Assembly (NCBI GenBank): GCA_949775045.1
Contig: OX459096.1
Location: 38,921,316-38,985,315 of the forward strand
Reading direction: 5' to 3'
DNA: 64,000 bases
DNA from: Metridium senile
Taxonomy: Eukaryota; Cnidaria; Anthozoa; Actiniaria; Metridiidae
Below, in pieces: positions 20,004 through 30,334 of this stretch; the stretch's first letter is position 1, and every line of letters starts with the position of its first letter. Position numbers and translations under genes: made by a program. Under the pieces are notes generated by a model. It was given only the letters and a program-made list of their open reading frames with translations, had not been told where the DNA came from and made no database searches.

Positions 20004-21041
20004 TCAAAGTTCAGCGGGGTTGGCGTCAATCGAGGCTTTATCTGTAGCGTTGTGGCTACATGTTGAGATATGTCCCTTTAGTTCGCAACGGCGCGAAAAG
20101 CTATCTTTACAATACCTGCATCTATATGGCTTATTGTCGGTGTGTATATGCATATGGAATTTTAAATTCGATAGCTTATTGAAGGCTTTCTTACAAAGGT
20201 TGCATTTGTAAGGCTTTTCCCCAGAGTGGATCAACAAATGGTTTCGTAAATTGCCTTTTTGATGAAAACCCTTGTCACAAATGTCACAAGCGAACTCTTT
20301 GGTATCGCTGTGAGTTCTTTGGTGGGTCTTGAGTGTTGAGGAACGGTTAAAAGCCTTCCCACACGTCTGACAGCGATGGGGCTTATGTGATGTGTGGATG
20401 ATTTTATGTCGGCATAAGGTGCTGGAGAGCCGGAATCCCTTGCCGCAGATAGCACACACAAAAGGCCTGGCGCCAGTATGAGAAGGCATCTTGAGGTGGA
20501 TCGTCAGTGTATACTTAGTCTTAAACACTCTTCCACATTGATTGCATTTGTACGTCGGCTTTTTATTGGATTCTGGCTTGTTAAGTTGCTTGAAAGTCTC
20601 ATCATCATTCAGTCGTGTTGGATTTGGGATATCACGGTAGATCATGTGGTGAATGAAATCATGCTTGTTTGGATTATCTATAATGCCTTGGTTAAGGTTC
20701 TTGTTCCATTCCATGCCGACATACAGAATGTTGTTGGTAATTTCTGGTGTTGCATCCCATCTTTGCATTGAATCCTCACGGGTTTTGATTGGATTGTTAT
20801 TTGTGTCTTGAAGTTGTTTTCCTAAAAATGGTTACAGTAATGGTATATTTTAATACTCTAAATCTGTGATCTTTTGCTAACGAGCAAACTTGAGCCGTTT
20901 TAAGCTACATAATGGTCATATTGAAATCATGAAATGAAACGACAATATTTCCTTACCTTTTTCTGGTAGAGAGAGTTTTTTCTCTCCTTCCATCCACCCG
21001 GTTGGTTTTGAGAATCTCTTGAGTAGAAACGATCGAGGCAT
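20004..21041 (-). CDS. SNAG-domain six-finger C2H2 transcription factor (GFI/FEZ-like)
   Basis: Two coding exons, 20957-21041 and 20004-20821, joined by a GT-AG intron in phase 1, give 300 aa. Exon 1 begins MPRSFLLKR, a textbook SNAG motif that recruits LSD1-type corepressors in GFI1 and Snail proteins. Exon 2 has an acidic/polar linker, then six C2H2 fingers with [21 protein letters not shown] and HTDNKPY linkers. Finger 1 and finger 6 have a wider His spacing. Finger signatures such as [21 protein letters not shown] and the FHMHIH run resemble FEZF fingers, while RSSTLKTH with SDT...FHQK also matches GFI1. FEZF proteins normally carry an Eh1 motif instead of SNAG. Nuclear, probably a repressor in cell-fate control. 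Exact orthology is unsettled. Confidence 0.85.
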
Positions 21042-21059
21042 CGTTGAATAAGTTGTTAA

Positions 21060-23470
21060 AATGCAGACGAAGAGAAAAAGTGCTTGTGAGTAGTAATGCA
21101 GCCGACTGTCCTTTCTTGCTATAATGAATCATGTTCGAAAAGACCGTGTTTGAAGGTGATCACCGCTATACCCTGCTGGCCACTTTTGAATACAATTGAT
21201 AACCCTATTGTTAACCAACCAATCAACACATTATTCATATTATGAACAGTTATTATTATTGGATAAGGGAATGTCCACTCGTAGCTTCTATTGGAACCTG
21301 ACCATTGCCGTCTTTATATGATTCCAGCTTCAACATTTTTCTTTTCTTTTTTAAACAATTCCAACATTTCGAAAGAATGTCACATAGAGTTATCTTGTAA
21401 TTATCATAATCATTATCCCGCCTTGTGATACGATGAGTAAATATACATAAGGACTTACTCAAAACTCTTTAAAAGTAAAAATACACCGTATTTTTAGTAA
21501 AGAAACTGTTTGTTGCTTAAAGAGAAAGTTTGTTTTCATTTAGACAAGAAGAAGTTGAACATTTCTCGATCCACCTGGCTTATCATTACCGCTAAAAACA
21601 GCTCGGTCGATCAATTATTCACTAACAAAATCCTCCAATGTGGCGGTATAAATTTAGAAATACTTTTTTCATTTTGAAAATATCAAAGAAATTACTTCCA
21701 AACTCTTCTAATATTTGACATTGTGAATCTTTAAAGTGCATTTTAACTTTTTCGCCACAAAGTACTGATTTTGAGTGCTTTGCACTTGTTTAGTTGTGTG
21801 TTTTGGTATGGTTAATGAATTGATGCCTCGTTAAAATTGACCTTTTTGTTGAAAAGAACATTTTACACAAAAAACGCTCCCGCTTTTTAATTATTAATGA
21901 CTTTGGTTTTCAATGTTGCTCAGACAGCAATATTTGTCATAGCTTAATACCACTGCAGTCTTTAAGAATATCATAATGTAGTCTTTTACCTGCCGTAAAC
22001 TAAAAATTATTTGATTTAAAAAAACCCAAAATATCAGTATTATCACAGTAAAAAATATTCAATAAGCTCTGAATAAATATTTCGGCAATATCTTCCTGAA
22101 TATTTGATAGTTTGTTATGAGACTAAAGGATTTGGAAATAACAAATCAGGACAGTGACAAAAGCTTCACAAAAGGTCTTCAAAACAAAAGGAAGTTGACG
22201 GTTTTTAATGAAGCAATCATAGTTGTTGTCAGTATAACTAGACTCGTAAATTAAAATCCATTATCACATTTACTGCTTTCCTAAAGCGTTAAATGCTTCA
22301 ACAACATTGCTTTAATGAATGGAACTTCTGGATTTTTACTCTCTTTAACAGTTCAAAATAGCTTTATTTTGTAAAATGTAAAATTGAAAAATTAACTTGG
22401 GCTCAATCATTGCCCATTCAGTTGTAGACTGTTTTAGTGATTGCTTTTGTTTCATTTTCAGGTGTTTTTTTTTCTTGTATTGGTTTAAAACTCAAACACA
22501 ATATGTCAAATCTATTTTGTCGTGATCAAAACAAGTCGGACTAAAACGCTGAAGAAAACTATTCAACGAAAACTCAAAAATATCCGAAGCTGTGAAACTT
22601 TTGAAAAGTGCAGAAACTACGATAAATAAATACCGCTACTACTGCAAATCAAGATCAGCTTCTAGTGGCCATTTTTATTTTTGATGATGTCCATTTTTGA
22701 ACACAAGTTGGATGTATTTGTTACATGCAAGACTATAGTGGTCTAGCTAGGTTGTTTTTGGAGTTAATTATGATCAGACGCGTGTCAAATCGATAGGCGG
22801 TAGAAGTCACAGCGGGATAGTTAACTTAAAGATCCGTTATTCAAAGAAATGCTATTCTTTCTCTTCACATATGTCATTCAAAATGTGTTTGTTTTTCATC
22901 AGCAATTACCTTGTAAAGAAATACTAATACTTCCATCTTGGTGGGAAGTAGATTGGGTAACATTTTGGGGCGGATTTTCGCCCTTTTTTTAATAAGTTTT
23001 CAAAGTTAAATTAAGATGTCACTAGCTCAAGTTATATTAAGTCTCGCAAACTTTAGTATAAGGTCATTGTGTAAGAGTCGCATGGGATTGGTTTCGATAA
23101 TTAGAATTGAATACACCTGTCGTAGATTAGTACTGATATTTCGTACTGTCACATGACTTAACAAGATTGATGGGTCATCGTATTAAAAGTATTTTTATTT
23201 TGCTTTAATTTGGCACTGGATAAATATATCAAAACAGCCTTCCAGGTTTCATCTGATTTATTGTTAGCATCGTTAATGTCTTAGGTAGTTTCTGTATTTG
23301 AGTCCGTTGCAGTGCGTCTGTGGACCATCATTCCGATAAAACATTCACGATTCCTGCAGTAACTGTGTTTCGCGGTGACCGTGTAGTACATGCAGTATAA
23401 TGTCAATAAAACATTCAGATTCTAAATGGAAACTGAGGAGTAAACTAGTATAGACTGCATCCGTGTTTGA
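21060..23470. other. Gene-free stretch upstream of the zinc-finger gene
   Basis: Probably contains promoter and regulatory sequence of the SNAG factor (transcribed leftward from near 21.1 kb). No CDS, RNA gene or strong repeat recognised. Confidence 0.4.
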
Positions 23471-23556
23471 TATAAACGATAGGTAATATAATGAAAAACA
23501 CCGTAAAAATGTTAACTTGACTTTACTGACGTTTTGAGCTTTAGCCCTTCGTTGGA
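23424..23556 (-). repeat. Dispersed repeat, Penelope/hammerhead-type
   Basis: GGAAACTGAGGAGTAAACTA and TAGACTGCATCCG precede GGTAATATAATGAAAAACACC and TTTACTGACGTTTTGAGC. The same two blocks occur near 47787-47900, so they belong to one element. The hammerhead-like core is degenerate here (CAAAACG in place of CGAAACG). Confidence 0.6.
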
Positions 23557-24000
23557 GAAAAAGAGTTGAAGGTTTTACATTTCAGAGTTGAGTTGATCAA
23601 GCGCTAATTAACCGTAGTGTTGATCATGCCGTTTTTTTACAAACGCAGCACAGCAACAGAGCAAAAACTCTTGAGTAGTCAGTACTGAAATTTCTGTCAG
23701 CTTTTTAAAAAGAGTTTCAGCAACTGTGGTACTGTTCTGTGACCAGTAAGACTTTTCGTTTTGGGCGAGTTGCTATAATTCCGGCTGTGGCTGATAAAGA
23801 ACAATTTCTACTCGAAAGGAATCGCATATTCCCGTTTTAATTCTTCTTGTTTTTATTATATATTTTTCAACTTAAAGGGAGGAGAATAGACACCTAATTT
23901 ACCTCCTGTAAATGATCCACCTCAGTGGTCAAAATCGATGTGCACTTTAAAGAAAAATTCAATACATCTTGTCCGCAGCTTTTTAATAAAAATGAATTGT

Positions 24001-24064
24001 ATTACAACGTAAAAAATGTTAACTTAACTTTACTGACGTTTCAAGCTTTAGCCTTTCGTCGGAG
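24001..24064 (-). repeat. Dispersed repeat fragment, Penelope/hammerhead-type
   Basis: ACAACGTAAAAAATGTTAAC then TTTACTGACGTTTCAAGCTT and AGCCTTTCGTCGGAGTAAAAG. Fragment of the same family as 1881 and 34360. Confidence 0.6.
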
Positions 24065-24129
24065 TAAAAGAGAACTACATGTAGTTTTTTTTAGTCAGCC
24101 GACATCTATTTATCCGAATACTGAACCGA

Positions 24130-24365
24130 TTGTGTAGGCACGATGAGTGGTTGGTAGTACGGATTCTGGCCCTGCAGCCCGGGAGATTACGTTTTGTCTT
24201 TGGGCAAGATACAATACTCATTTGCTCGTCTTCTCGGATAAGGACGTAACTGAAGCCGGAGGTCCCGTCTGGCCTACACTCTAATCCTATATAAGGTGGG
24301 CATTCAAGATCCTGTTGTGCTGTTCGCAAAGTGTACGGGATTTTTTCCCGGTACAACAGTCAAGC
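24130..24365 (+). mobile_element. SINE-like fragment
   Basis: Carries GGATAAGGACGTAACTGAAG, CCGGAGGTCCCGT, and ATTCAAGATCCTGTTGTGCTG, the same order as the SINE at 26946 (GGATAAGGACGTTAAACCGA, GGGTCCC, GTTAAAGATCCC). The tRNA-like head is not clear here (GATGAGTGGTTGGTAGTACG at 24141 may be a decayed A box). Confidence 0.5.
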
Positions 24366-25097
24366 ATTCACTAACCACACTCATGCAGCAATTCCTCCAC
24401 ATATTCATAATTGCAGATTCGTAAAGCGCTATGAGCTTTGTAATAACGCTATATAGATAAGGCTTATTACTAAAACTAAGACGATTTTACTGAAGTAAAA
24501 CGTATACCTCGAACTATGCCATATAATCAAGCTAATAGACAATACCATACTCACCTGATTATCATGACGTCACCCTTGAGTCACATACAAAGAACATAGC
24601 TGCAGACAATGTCAATATCAAGCTGTCTTTTTCGGAGTTCTTTCAGCCTCACACAAAGTTGTTCAGATATTTTAAGATACAATAAAACATAACTTCCTGT
24701 GTTTTTTTTTATTTGTTCTATAGTTAAGACAAAACCAGTTAGTATGTCACCCATGCATGTATCAGTCAGATCCTCTTATAACATGCTGAACAGAAATGCC
24801 ATTTATGCGCGTGATTAACGCTTCCTGTTGCCAAATAAATGAATAAAAAAAGCAGAAAAATACAAAAAAGAGTTCGTAAGTATGTTTTCAAAAATGTACC
24901 CATGTCATCTAGAATACATTGCTTTGTCAACAAATGTAATTTTAATCACGAAAAAAAAATAAAAAAATAAAATAAAATAAAAATAAAGGGAATATATTTA
25001 TTGAAAGAATTCAAAAGTTTATGGAACGGCAAAAAATAAAAAAAAATTGGTTTTCCCTGTTGCATCGTCCCTAGACTAGACTAGCCTGAGAAAACAC

Positions 25098-25192
25098 GAC
25101 GTTCTTTCGCTCCTCTTTCCCCCGCGAAACTTGTTAGTTTAGTGTAGTTTAGTTTAGTTAGTTTCGCGGGGGAAGAGGAGCGAAAGAACGTC
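25098..25192. repeat. Foldback repeat with about 32-bp arms
   Basis: GACGTTCTTTCGCTCCTCTT... (25098-25130) pairs nearly perfectly with ...AAGAGGAGCGAAAGAACGTC (25161-25192) around an AGTTTAG-rich loop. Confidence 0.75.
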
Positions 25193-25199
25193 TGTTTTA

Positions 25200-25778
25200 G
25201 ACGTTCTTAAAATAATTTCCTTTTTTTTTAAACTCAATTCTTGATTGATTCTAAAATAGTTTTACAGTTCATCAAAAACTATCATTTTTGCTGGCCATTT
25301 AGTAACGCGACAGACTTATTTTCTCCAGTTAACAGAGGACCGGTTGGGAACCAGAATTTCCTATCCTTGATAACTCGACAACCGCGTAATTTTAAGCGCG
25401 TTGTTTCTGTGTTTTTATTTTAGCTTATTTAGAGAGAAAAGTTGTTTTAATGTGCGTCATTTTTACAAATTATAACCTGGTATGGTTTCCAGCACTCATT
25501 CCTTTGTCAAATTGATCAAAACAATTATTACGGTCTCAAAATAAGTTTTAAATATGTTTTTTTGTCTGTTTTCACTCTCTGGTTTCAAATTAATCGGACA
25601 AAATCATGTCGCCGGGTTTGAGCAAATTTGTTTCTGTATTATTCAGGTTTCAAGAAATTGGCAAATGTTTTGTAGACGTTCATTTCAGCCAAATGGTCAC
25701 CACAATAGATTATGATTATAAGCTATTGTATTTGAATCGCGATATTGACATATGTGACAAATTCATTTGTATTTTAAT
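25200..25778. other. Gene-free stretch
   Basis: AT-rich, without recognisable gene or strong repeat. Confidence 0.35.
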
Positions 25779-25935
25779 AGTCCTTTTCACAGTTCCGTTC
25801 AGTGACCACGAATAATAGTTCCAAGTCGAGGTTTGCGTTGTTGCACATGATAAATTATAGTTTTGCTATGCGCAACAATGCGAAACTCGACTTGAAACTA
25901 TTTTCTTGGTCACTGAACGGAACTGTGAAAATGAC
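25779..25935. mobile_element. MITE with AGTCCTTTTCACAGTTC ends
   Basis: AGTCCTTTTCACAGTTCCGT is mirrored by ACGGAACTGTGAAAATGACT. The inner arms also pair (AGTTCCAAGTCGAG with CTCGACTTGAAACT). The element at 33832-34049 has the same outer words (AGTCCTCTTCACAGTTC), so the two are one family. Confidence 0.8.
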
Positions 25936-26483
25936 TATTATTCAAGAGCGCACGAACGACAGTTTTGTTTTGGAGAAATATTGATATGAAAAATTTAATT
26001 CTAAACGGTAAAATCAACCACGATCATTTTTCATAAAATGACTAAGAAATCTTAACCCTTTAACATTGATTGGATCATATGTTTTAATAATACTTGTTAA
26101 TTTGAACTGTACGTCGTAGCTCACTACAGCGTGAATTTTCTCATTCTTGATAGCCGATTTTTGTCCAGAAAAAAGTGCAAACTGAATGATATCCTTCCTT
26201 TCTCATTCCTGCTGTCAGGTTTATCAGTGAAATAGTATACGTACCGTAAGCCAATCATATAGTGACAAAAGACAATGCATTTAATTGGCATCTAAATATG
26301 CTTGATAAAATCTGCATATCAGGCTCCTCCCCTTTTGGTTCGATTTTTCTGGGGATGATATATTTTCATTTTTGAGCGTTTTGCATAAGCAGTAGTCCTT
26401 CGAATTCTCAAACTCATTAATAATTCATTATCTCAGGGACCAATTACAACTTTGTATTTCAGTCACGTGCATAGGTCTTGATA

Positions 26484-26777
26484 CACTGATCAAACACTGA
26501 CCAAGAAACTGATCAAGATACTGATCAAGATACTGATCAAGATACTGATCAAGATACTGATCAAGATACTGATCAAGATACTGATCAAGATACTGATCCA
26601 GATACTGATCAAGATACTGATCCAGATACTGATCCAGATACTGATCAAGATACTGATCAAGATACTGATCAAGATACTGATCAAGATACTGATCAAGATA
26701 CTGATCAAGATACTGATCAAGATACTGATCAAGATACTGATCAAGACACTGATCAAGATACTGATCAAGATACTGAG
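26484..26777. repeat. 12-bp minisatellite (GATACTGATCAA)n
   Basis: About 24 tandem copies of ACTGATCAAGAT with a few A-to-C changes (GATCCAGAT). Every unit carries the palindrome TGATCA. Because 12 is divisible by three it is open in several frames; the apparent LDQY repeats are not a gene. Confidence 0.9.
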
Positions 26778-26945
26778 ATATACAACTGAAGATACTTTGT
26801 GCATGTTTCATCAAGGGACTACAAATACCGAGAAATTGATGAAACCCTCGCACTCGTTTCTCGGTATTTGGATCCTCTGATGAAACCCTCGCACTCGTGT
26901 TTGATCTATTACATCAAGGACTATTAACAAACACGCCGCGCGCGC

Positions 26946-27250
26946 GCGACCGGTTAGCTCAATTGGTAGAGTACCGGATTGCAGTGCGGGAGGTGCGGGG
27001 TTCGCGTCCCGGCCGGACCACTAGTCAGGGTCTCTAGAAATTTGAGGAGAAGTTGCTGCCTTTGATTCTTTATCTACAAATGGTTAGATCTGGAAGTCTT
27101 CACGGATAAGGACGTTAAACCGAGGGTCCCATCTCTCCACACTTCACCCACACCGTACAGGAGGGACGTTAAAGATCCCACACCACTCTTCGACTAAGAG
27201 TAGGGCACTGAGATACCGATGGTGTGGCTAGGGCTCACAACATAATCACG
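26946..27250 (+). mobile_element. tRNA-derived SINE
   Basis: A tRNA-like head with A box (TTAGCTCAATTGGTAGAG) and B box (GGTTCGCGTCCC) is followed by a conserved-looking body with GGATAAGGACGTTAAACCGA and GACGTTAAAGATCCCAC. The anticodon stem does not pair well, and a body of more than 200 bp follows, so this is a SINE with an internal pol III promoter, not a tRNA gene. A GATCC-containing body recurs at 24130. Confidence 0.7.
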
Positions 27251-27315
27251 CGATCCTAGCTGTGCTCTGTGGTTAACATTGATTTGGAAGGTGGCTGCTA
27301 TCTGTAAGTGTTCGT

Positions 27316-27720
27316 ACTGTAAGCGCCTTGTGGCTGCTATGTGTTGGTGTATGTAAGGTGTGCTGGTGTATGTAAAAATGTGTCCTCGTACTGTAAGCGC
27401 CTTGTGGCTGCTATGTGTTGGTGTATGTAAGGTGTGCTGGTGTATGTAAAAATGTGTCCTCGTACTGTAAGCGCCTTGTGGCTGCTATGTGTTGGTGTAT
27501 GTAAGGTGTGCTGGTGTATGTAAAAATGTGTCCTCGTACTGTAAGCGCCTTGTGGCTGCTATGTGTTGGTGTATGTAAGGTGTGCTAGTGTATGTAAAAA
27601 TGTGTCCTCGTACTGTAAGCGCCTTGTGGCTATGTGTTGGTGTATGTAAGGTGTGCTAGTGTATGTAAAAATGTGTCCTCGTACTGTAAGCGCCTTGTGG
27701 CTGCTATGTGTTGGTGTATC
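27316..27720. repeat. 74-bp minisatellite
   Basis: About 5.5 copies of a unit starting ACTGTAAGCGCCTTGTGGCT and containing GTGTTGGTGTATGTAAGG and AAAATGTGTCCTCGT, spaced 74 bp (27316, 27390, 27464 and on). One copy lacks CTG. Confidence 0.85.
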
Positions 27721-28385
27721 CAATGTGTCCTTGTCCTCGTACTGTGAGCACCTCCAACTCCACCCCGTGAGCTGCACCTCTCGTAATTCAGCACTAGTGC
27801 TGCAATGAAAGGTGACTACAATCATGTGCAAAAGTGTTGGGACATTTTTTTATGAGCGTTTTTGTTTGCGTTTGAAAAAATATACAAAATCTATCAATTT
27901 AATTTGCAAACGCTCCCCCCCCCCCCACCAATGTTGATTGGTCTTTCAAATGACAACCGTTTCGGAAAAATATGATGTTGAAATATTTTTGATGTAAAAA
28001 CCAGATAATGTCCCAAGGTATTTTGCACGTGATTGAGCTACCAACTAATATCATATCATTACGAAATACCGACCTCAACTCGTCAAACGGAATTTCGTGC
28101 AAGAGTAGGGAATGTTTGCAGTTTATATAACAGAAAACACGGTAACAGTACAATACGTTTATTGACAACCATTGCAGTTAACACTCATTGAGAATAACAC
28201 CTGCTATGATAGTGTTATCATGAACAATTTTAAAATAAATATTTTCATTTTAGTCCAATCACTAATATTTCTTTATAATATATTCATATATATATATATC
28301 CTAATAATCCATTTGCGGATTTAATAAACATAACTTTTTTCGGCTTCTTATATCGAATCGATATTTGTTATATATAATTATAAAG
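27721..28385. other. Gene-free stretch
   Basis: AT-rich sequence with a C-run (about 27913-27926); no gene recognised. Confidence 0.35.
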
Positions 28386-28529
28386 AAAACTGTGCAAATT
28401 CTGCAATAATAATAATAATATAAAAAACTTGAAAAAATGTGCTCAGCTTGTTCGTTCAGATATCATATTTACCAACGTATATTACATAGCATTGATTGTG
28501 AGAATACTAACTACTTTATATATATCATC

Positions 28530-28950
28530 ACTATTGTATTCATCATCAACATTGTTATCATCATCACCATTATTATCTGCATCATTATCATCATCGTTAC
28601 TACTATCACCATCATCATGTTAACCAACTTCATCATCATCATCATCAACATCATCAACATCATCAACATCATCCCCATAACCAACATCACATCATAATAA
28701 TTTTGATCATCACCATTATCATCATCACCATAATAATAATCATCATCAATCTAACCATAATTATTTTCATCGTCACCATTATCATCATCACATTTATTAT
28801 CATTACCATCGTTATAATCATTATCATGGTTACATTCACTAATATCATCACTATCGTCGTTATCAACGTCTCTCATTTCAATATCATGATTATCATGTGT
28901 ACTATCTTGTTATTATTCTAATTAGTATCACCATCATCGTAAACTCATTA
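28530..28950. repeat. ATC/ATT trinucleotide-rich microsatellite
   Basis: Long imperfect CATCATCATC / ATTATCATC tract. Open isoleucine-rich frames across it are composition artefacts. Confidence 0.85.
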
Positions 28951-29198
28951 TCAATATTGTAAACATAGAGGTATCATTATTTAGGTCATGATGTTTATAA
29001 GCCATAGTCATTGTCACTGATGGCAGAACTCTTTTGTTTCCAGGTAATATATACATAGATTATCCAGGTAAAGGTACTCTACAAGCTTGACCAGCAATAC
29101 TTGGCTACCTACAACCATTGCTACAGCTATATCTATATAATAAATATTCTACCTAATATCAGGTCCAGAATTCCTTATATTATATACAACGTAAAGAC

Positions 29199-29760
29199 CA
29201 GGAAATCGTCCTTCTGACCAGGTAATCGTCCTTCTGACCAGGTAATCTTCCTTCTGACCAGGTAATCGTCCTTCTGAGCAGGTAATCTTCCTTCTTAGCA
29301 GGCAATCGTCCTTCTGAGCAGGCAATCTTCCTTCTGAGCAGGTAATCGTCTTTCTGAGCAGGCAATCTTCCCTCTGAGCAGGTAATCGTCCTTCTGAGCA
29401 GGTAATCGTCCTTCTGAGCAGGTAATCGTCCTTCTGACCAGGTAATCGCCCTTCTGACAAGCTAATCGTCCTTCTGAGCAGGTAATCGTCCTTCTGAGCA
29501 GGTAATCGTCCTTCTGACAAGCTAATCGTCCTTCTGACCAGCTAATCGTCCTTCTGACCAGCTAATCGTTCTTCTGAGCAGGTAATCGTCCTTCTGAGCA
29601 GGTAATCGTCCTTCTGAGCAGGTAATCGTCCTTCTGAGCAGGTAATCGTCCTTCTGACAAGCTAATGTCCTTCTGAGCAGGTAATCGTCCTTCTGACAAG
29701 CTAATCGTCCTTCTGAGCAGGTAATTGTCCTTCTGAGCAGGTAATCGTCCTTCTGAGCAG
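29199..29760. repeat. 20-bp minisatellite filling the supervillin 3' UTR
   Basis: About 28 tandem copies of GGTAATCGTCCTTCTGAGCA with variants (GACCA, GACAA, CTAATCG). On the minus strand it begins about 5 bp after the supervillin stop codon, so it would form the proximal 3' UTR of that mRNA. The open frames in it are artefacts. Confidence 0.9.
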
Positions 29761-29764
29761 ACGT

Positions 29765-30334
29765 TTAAAATAATCCAGCGGACTTTTTTAAGTTCTGCTG
29801 CTTCCATCCAGGCAGTTGGTCAAAGTCTTCGATATTCATCTTGAAGATATTCTGATAAAAAAATAAAAATATGTCTCAGTAACATTGACATCAGTGAATG
29901 AACAACTAATATGCGGCTTATATTTGCATTATGAAATCATTAACTACAACTATCTGAATACTTTACCTTGAAATAGTTGAAATAGTTTGTGAAACAATGA
30001 ATTACCAACTGTCCTGGTAAATTATAAATTGTTCTGGCATTCATAAGAGGGAGTAAAATATGAAGGCAGAACATATTTAAAACATTTATACATTTGTAGG
30101 AATTGACATAGAGAGAAGACTGGGAATGTATTATCTACTCCTCTGTGATGTTAACGAATCACTACAGTTCATCACGAAACCATAGTCGGGGGTGTGCAAA
30201 TAATGTTACCCTAAATATCTCATACATTGGTACCTACCGAGAAGTCTTCTTTATTCAAGTAAGTTTCTAGTCTAGAAGGATCAACCCCTTGTGGGGGAGG
30301 AGTCTGCTGTAATTCTTCAAGGCTATATGTGTCT
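29765..30334 (-). CDS. SVIL: Supervillin exons 22-23: villin headpiece
   Basis: Exon 30238-30334 encodes YSLEELQQTPPPQGVDPSRL followed by ETYLNKEDF, and 29765-29851 encodes NIEDFDQLPGWKQQNLKKSA then GLF and TAA. The LPxWKQxxLKKxxGLF ending is the diagnostic F-actin-binding villin headpiece terminus. The stop codon lies 5 bp from the 20-bp minisatellite. Confidence 0.95.

Noticed and set aside
26428..26853. 141-aa LDQY-repeat frame
   Set aside because: Translation of the 12-bp minisatellite, no gene signals.
26946..27016. tRNA gene
   Set aside because: A and B boxes are present but the anticodon stem does not pair, and a SINE body follows.
29199..29760. CRISPR-like array
   Set aside because: Direct repeats are contiguous with no unique spacers, and the genome is eukaryotic.
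29149..29807. Repetitive frames with SEGRLPAQKDD
   Set aside because: Translation of the 20-bp minisatellite in the supervillin 3' UTR; the real last exon (29765-29851) is in another frame.
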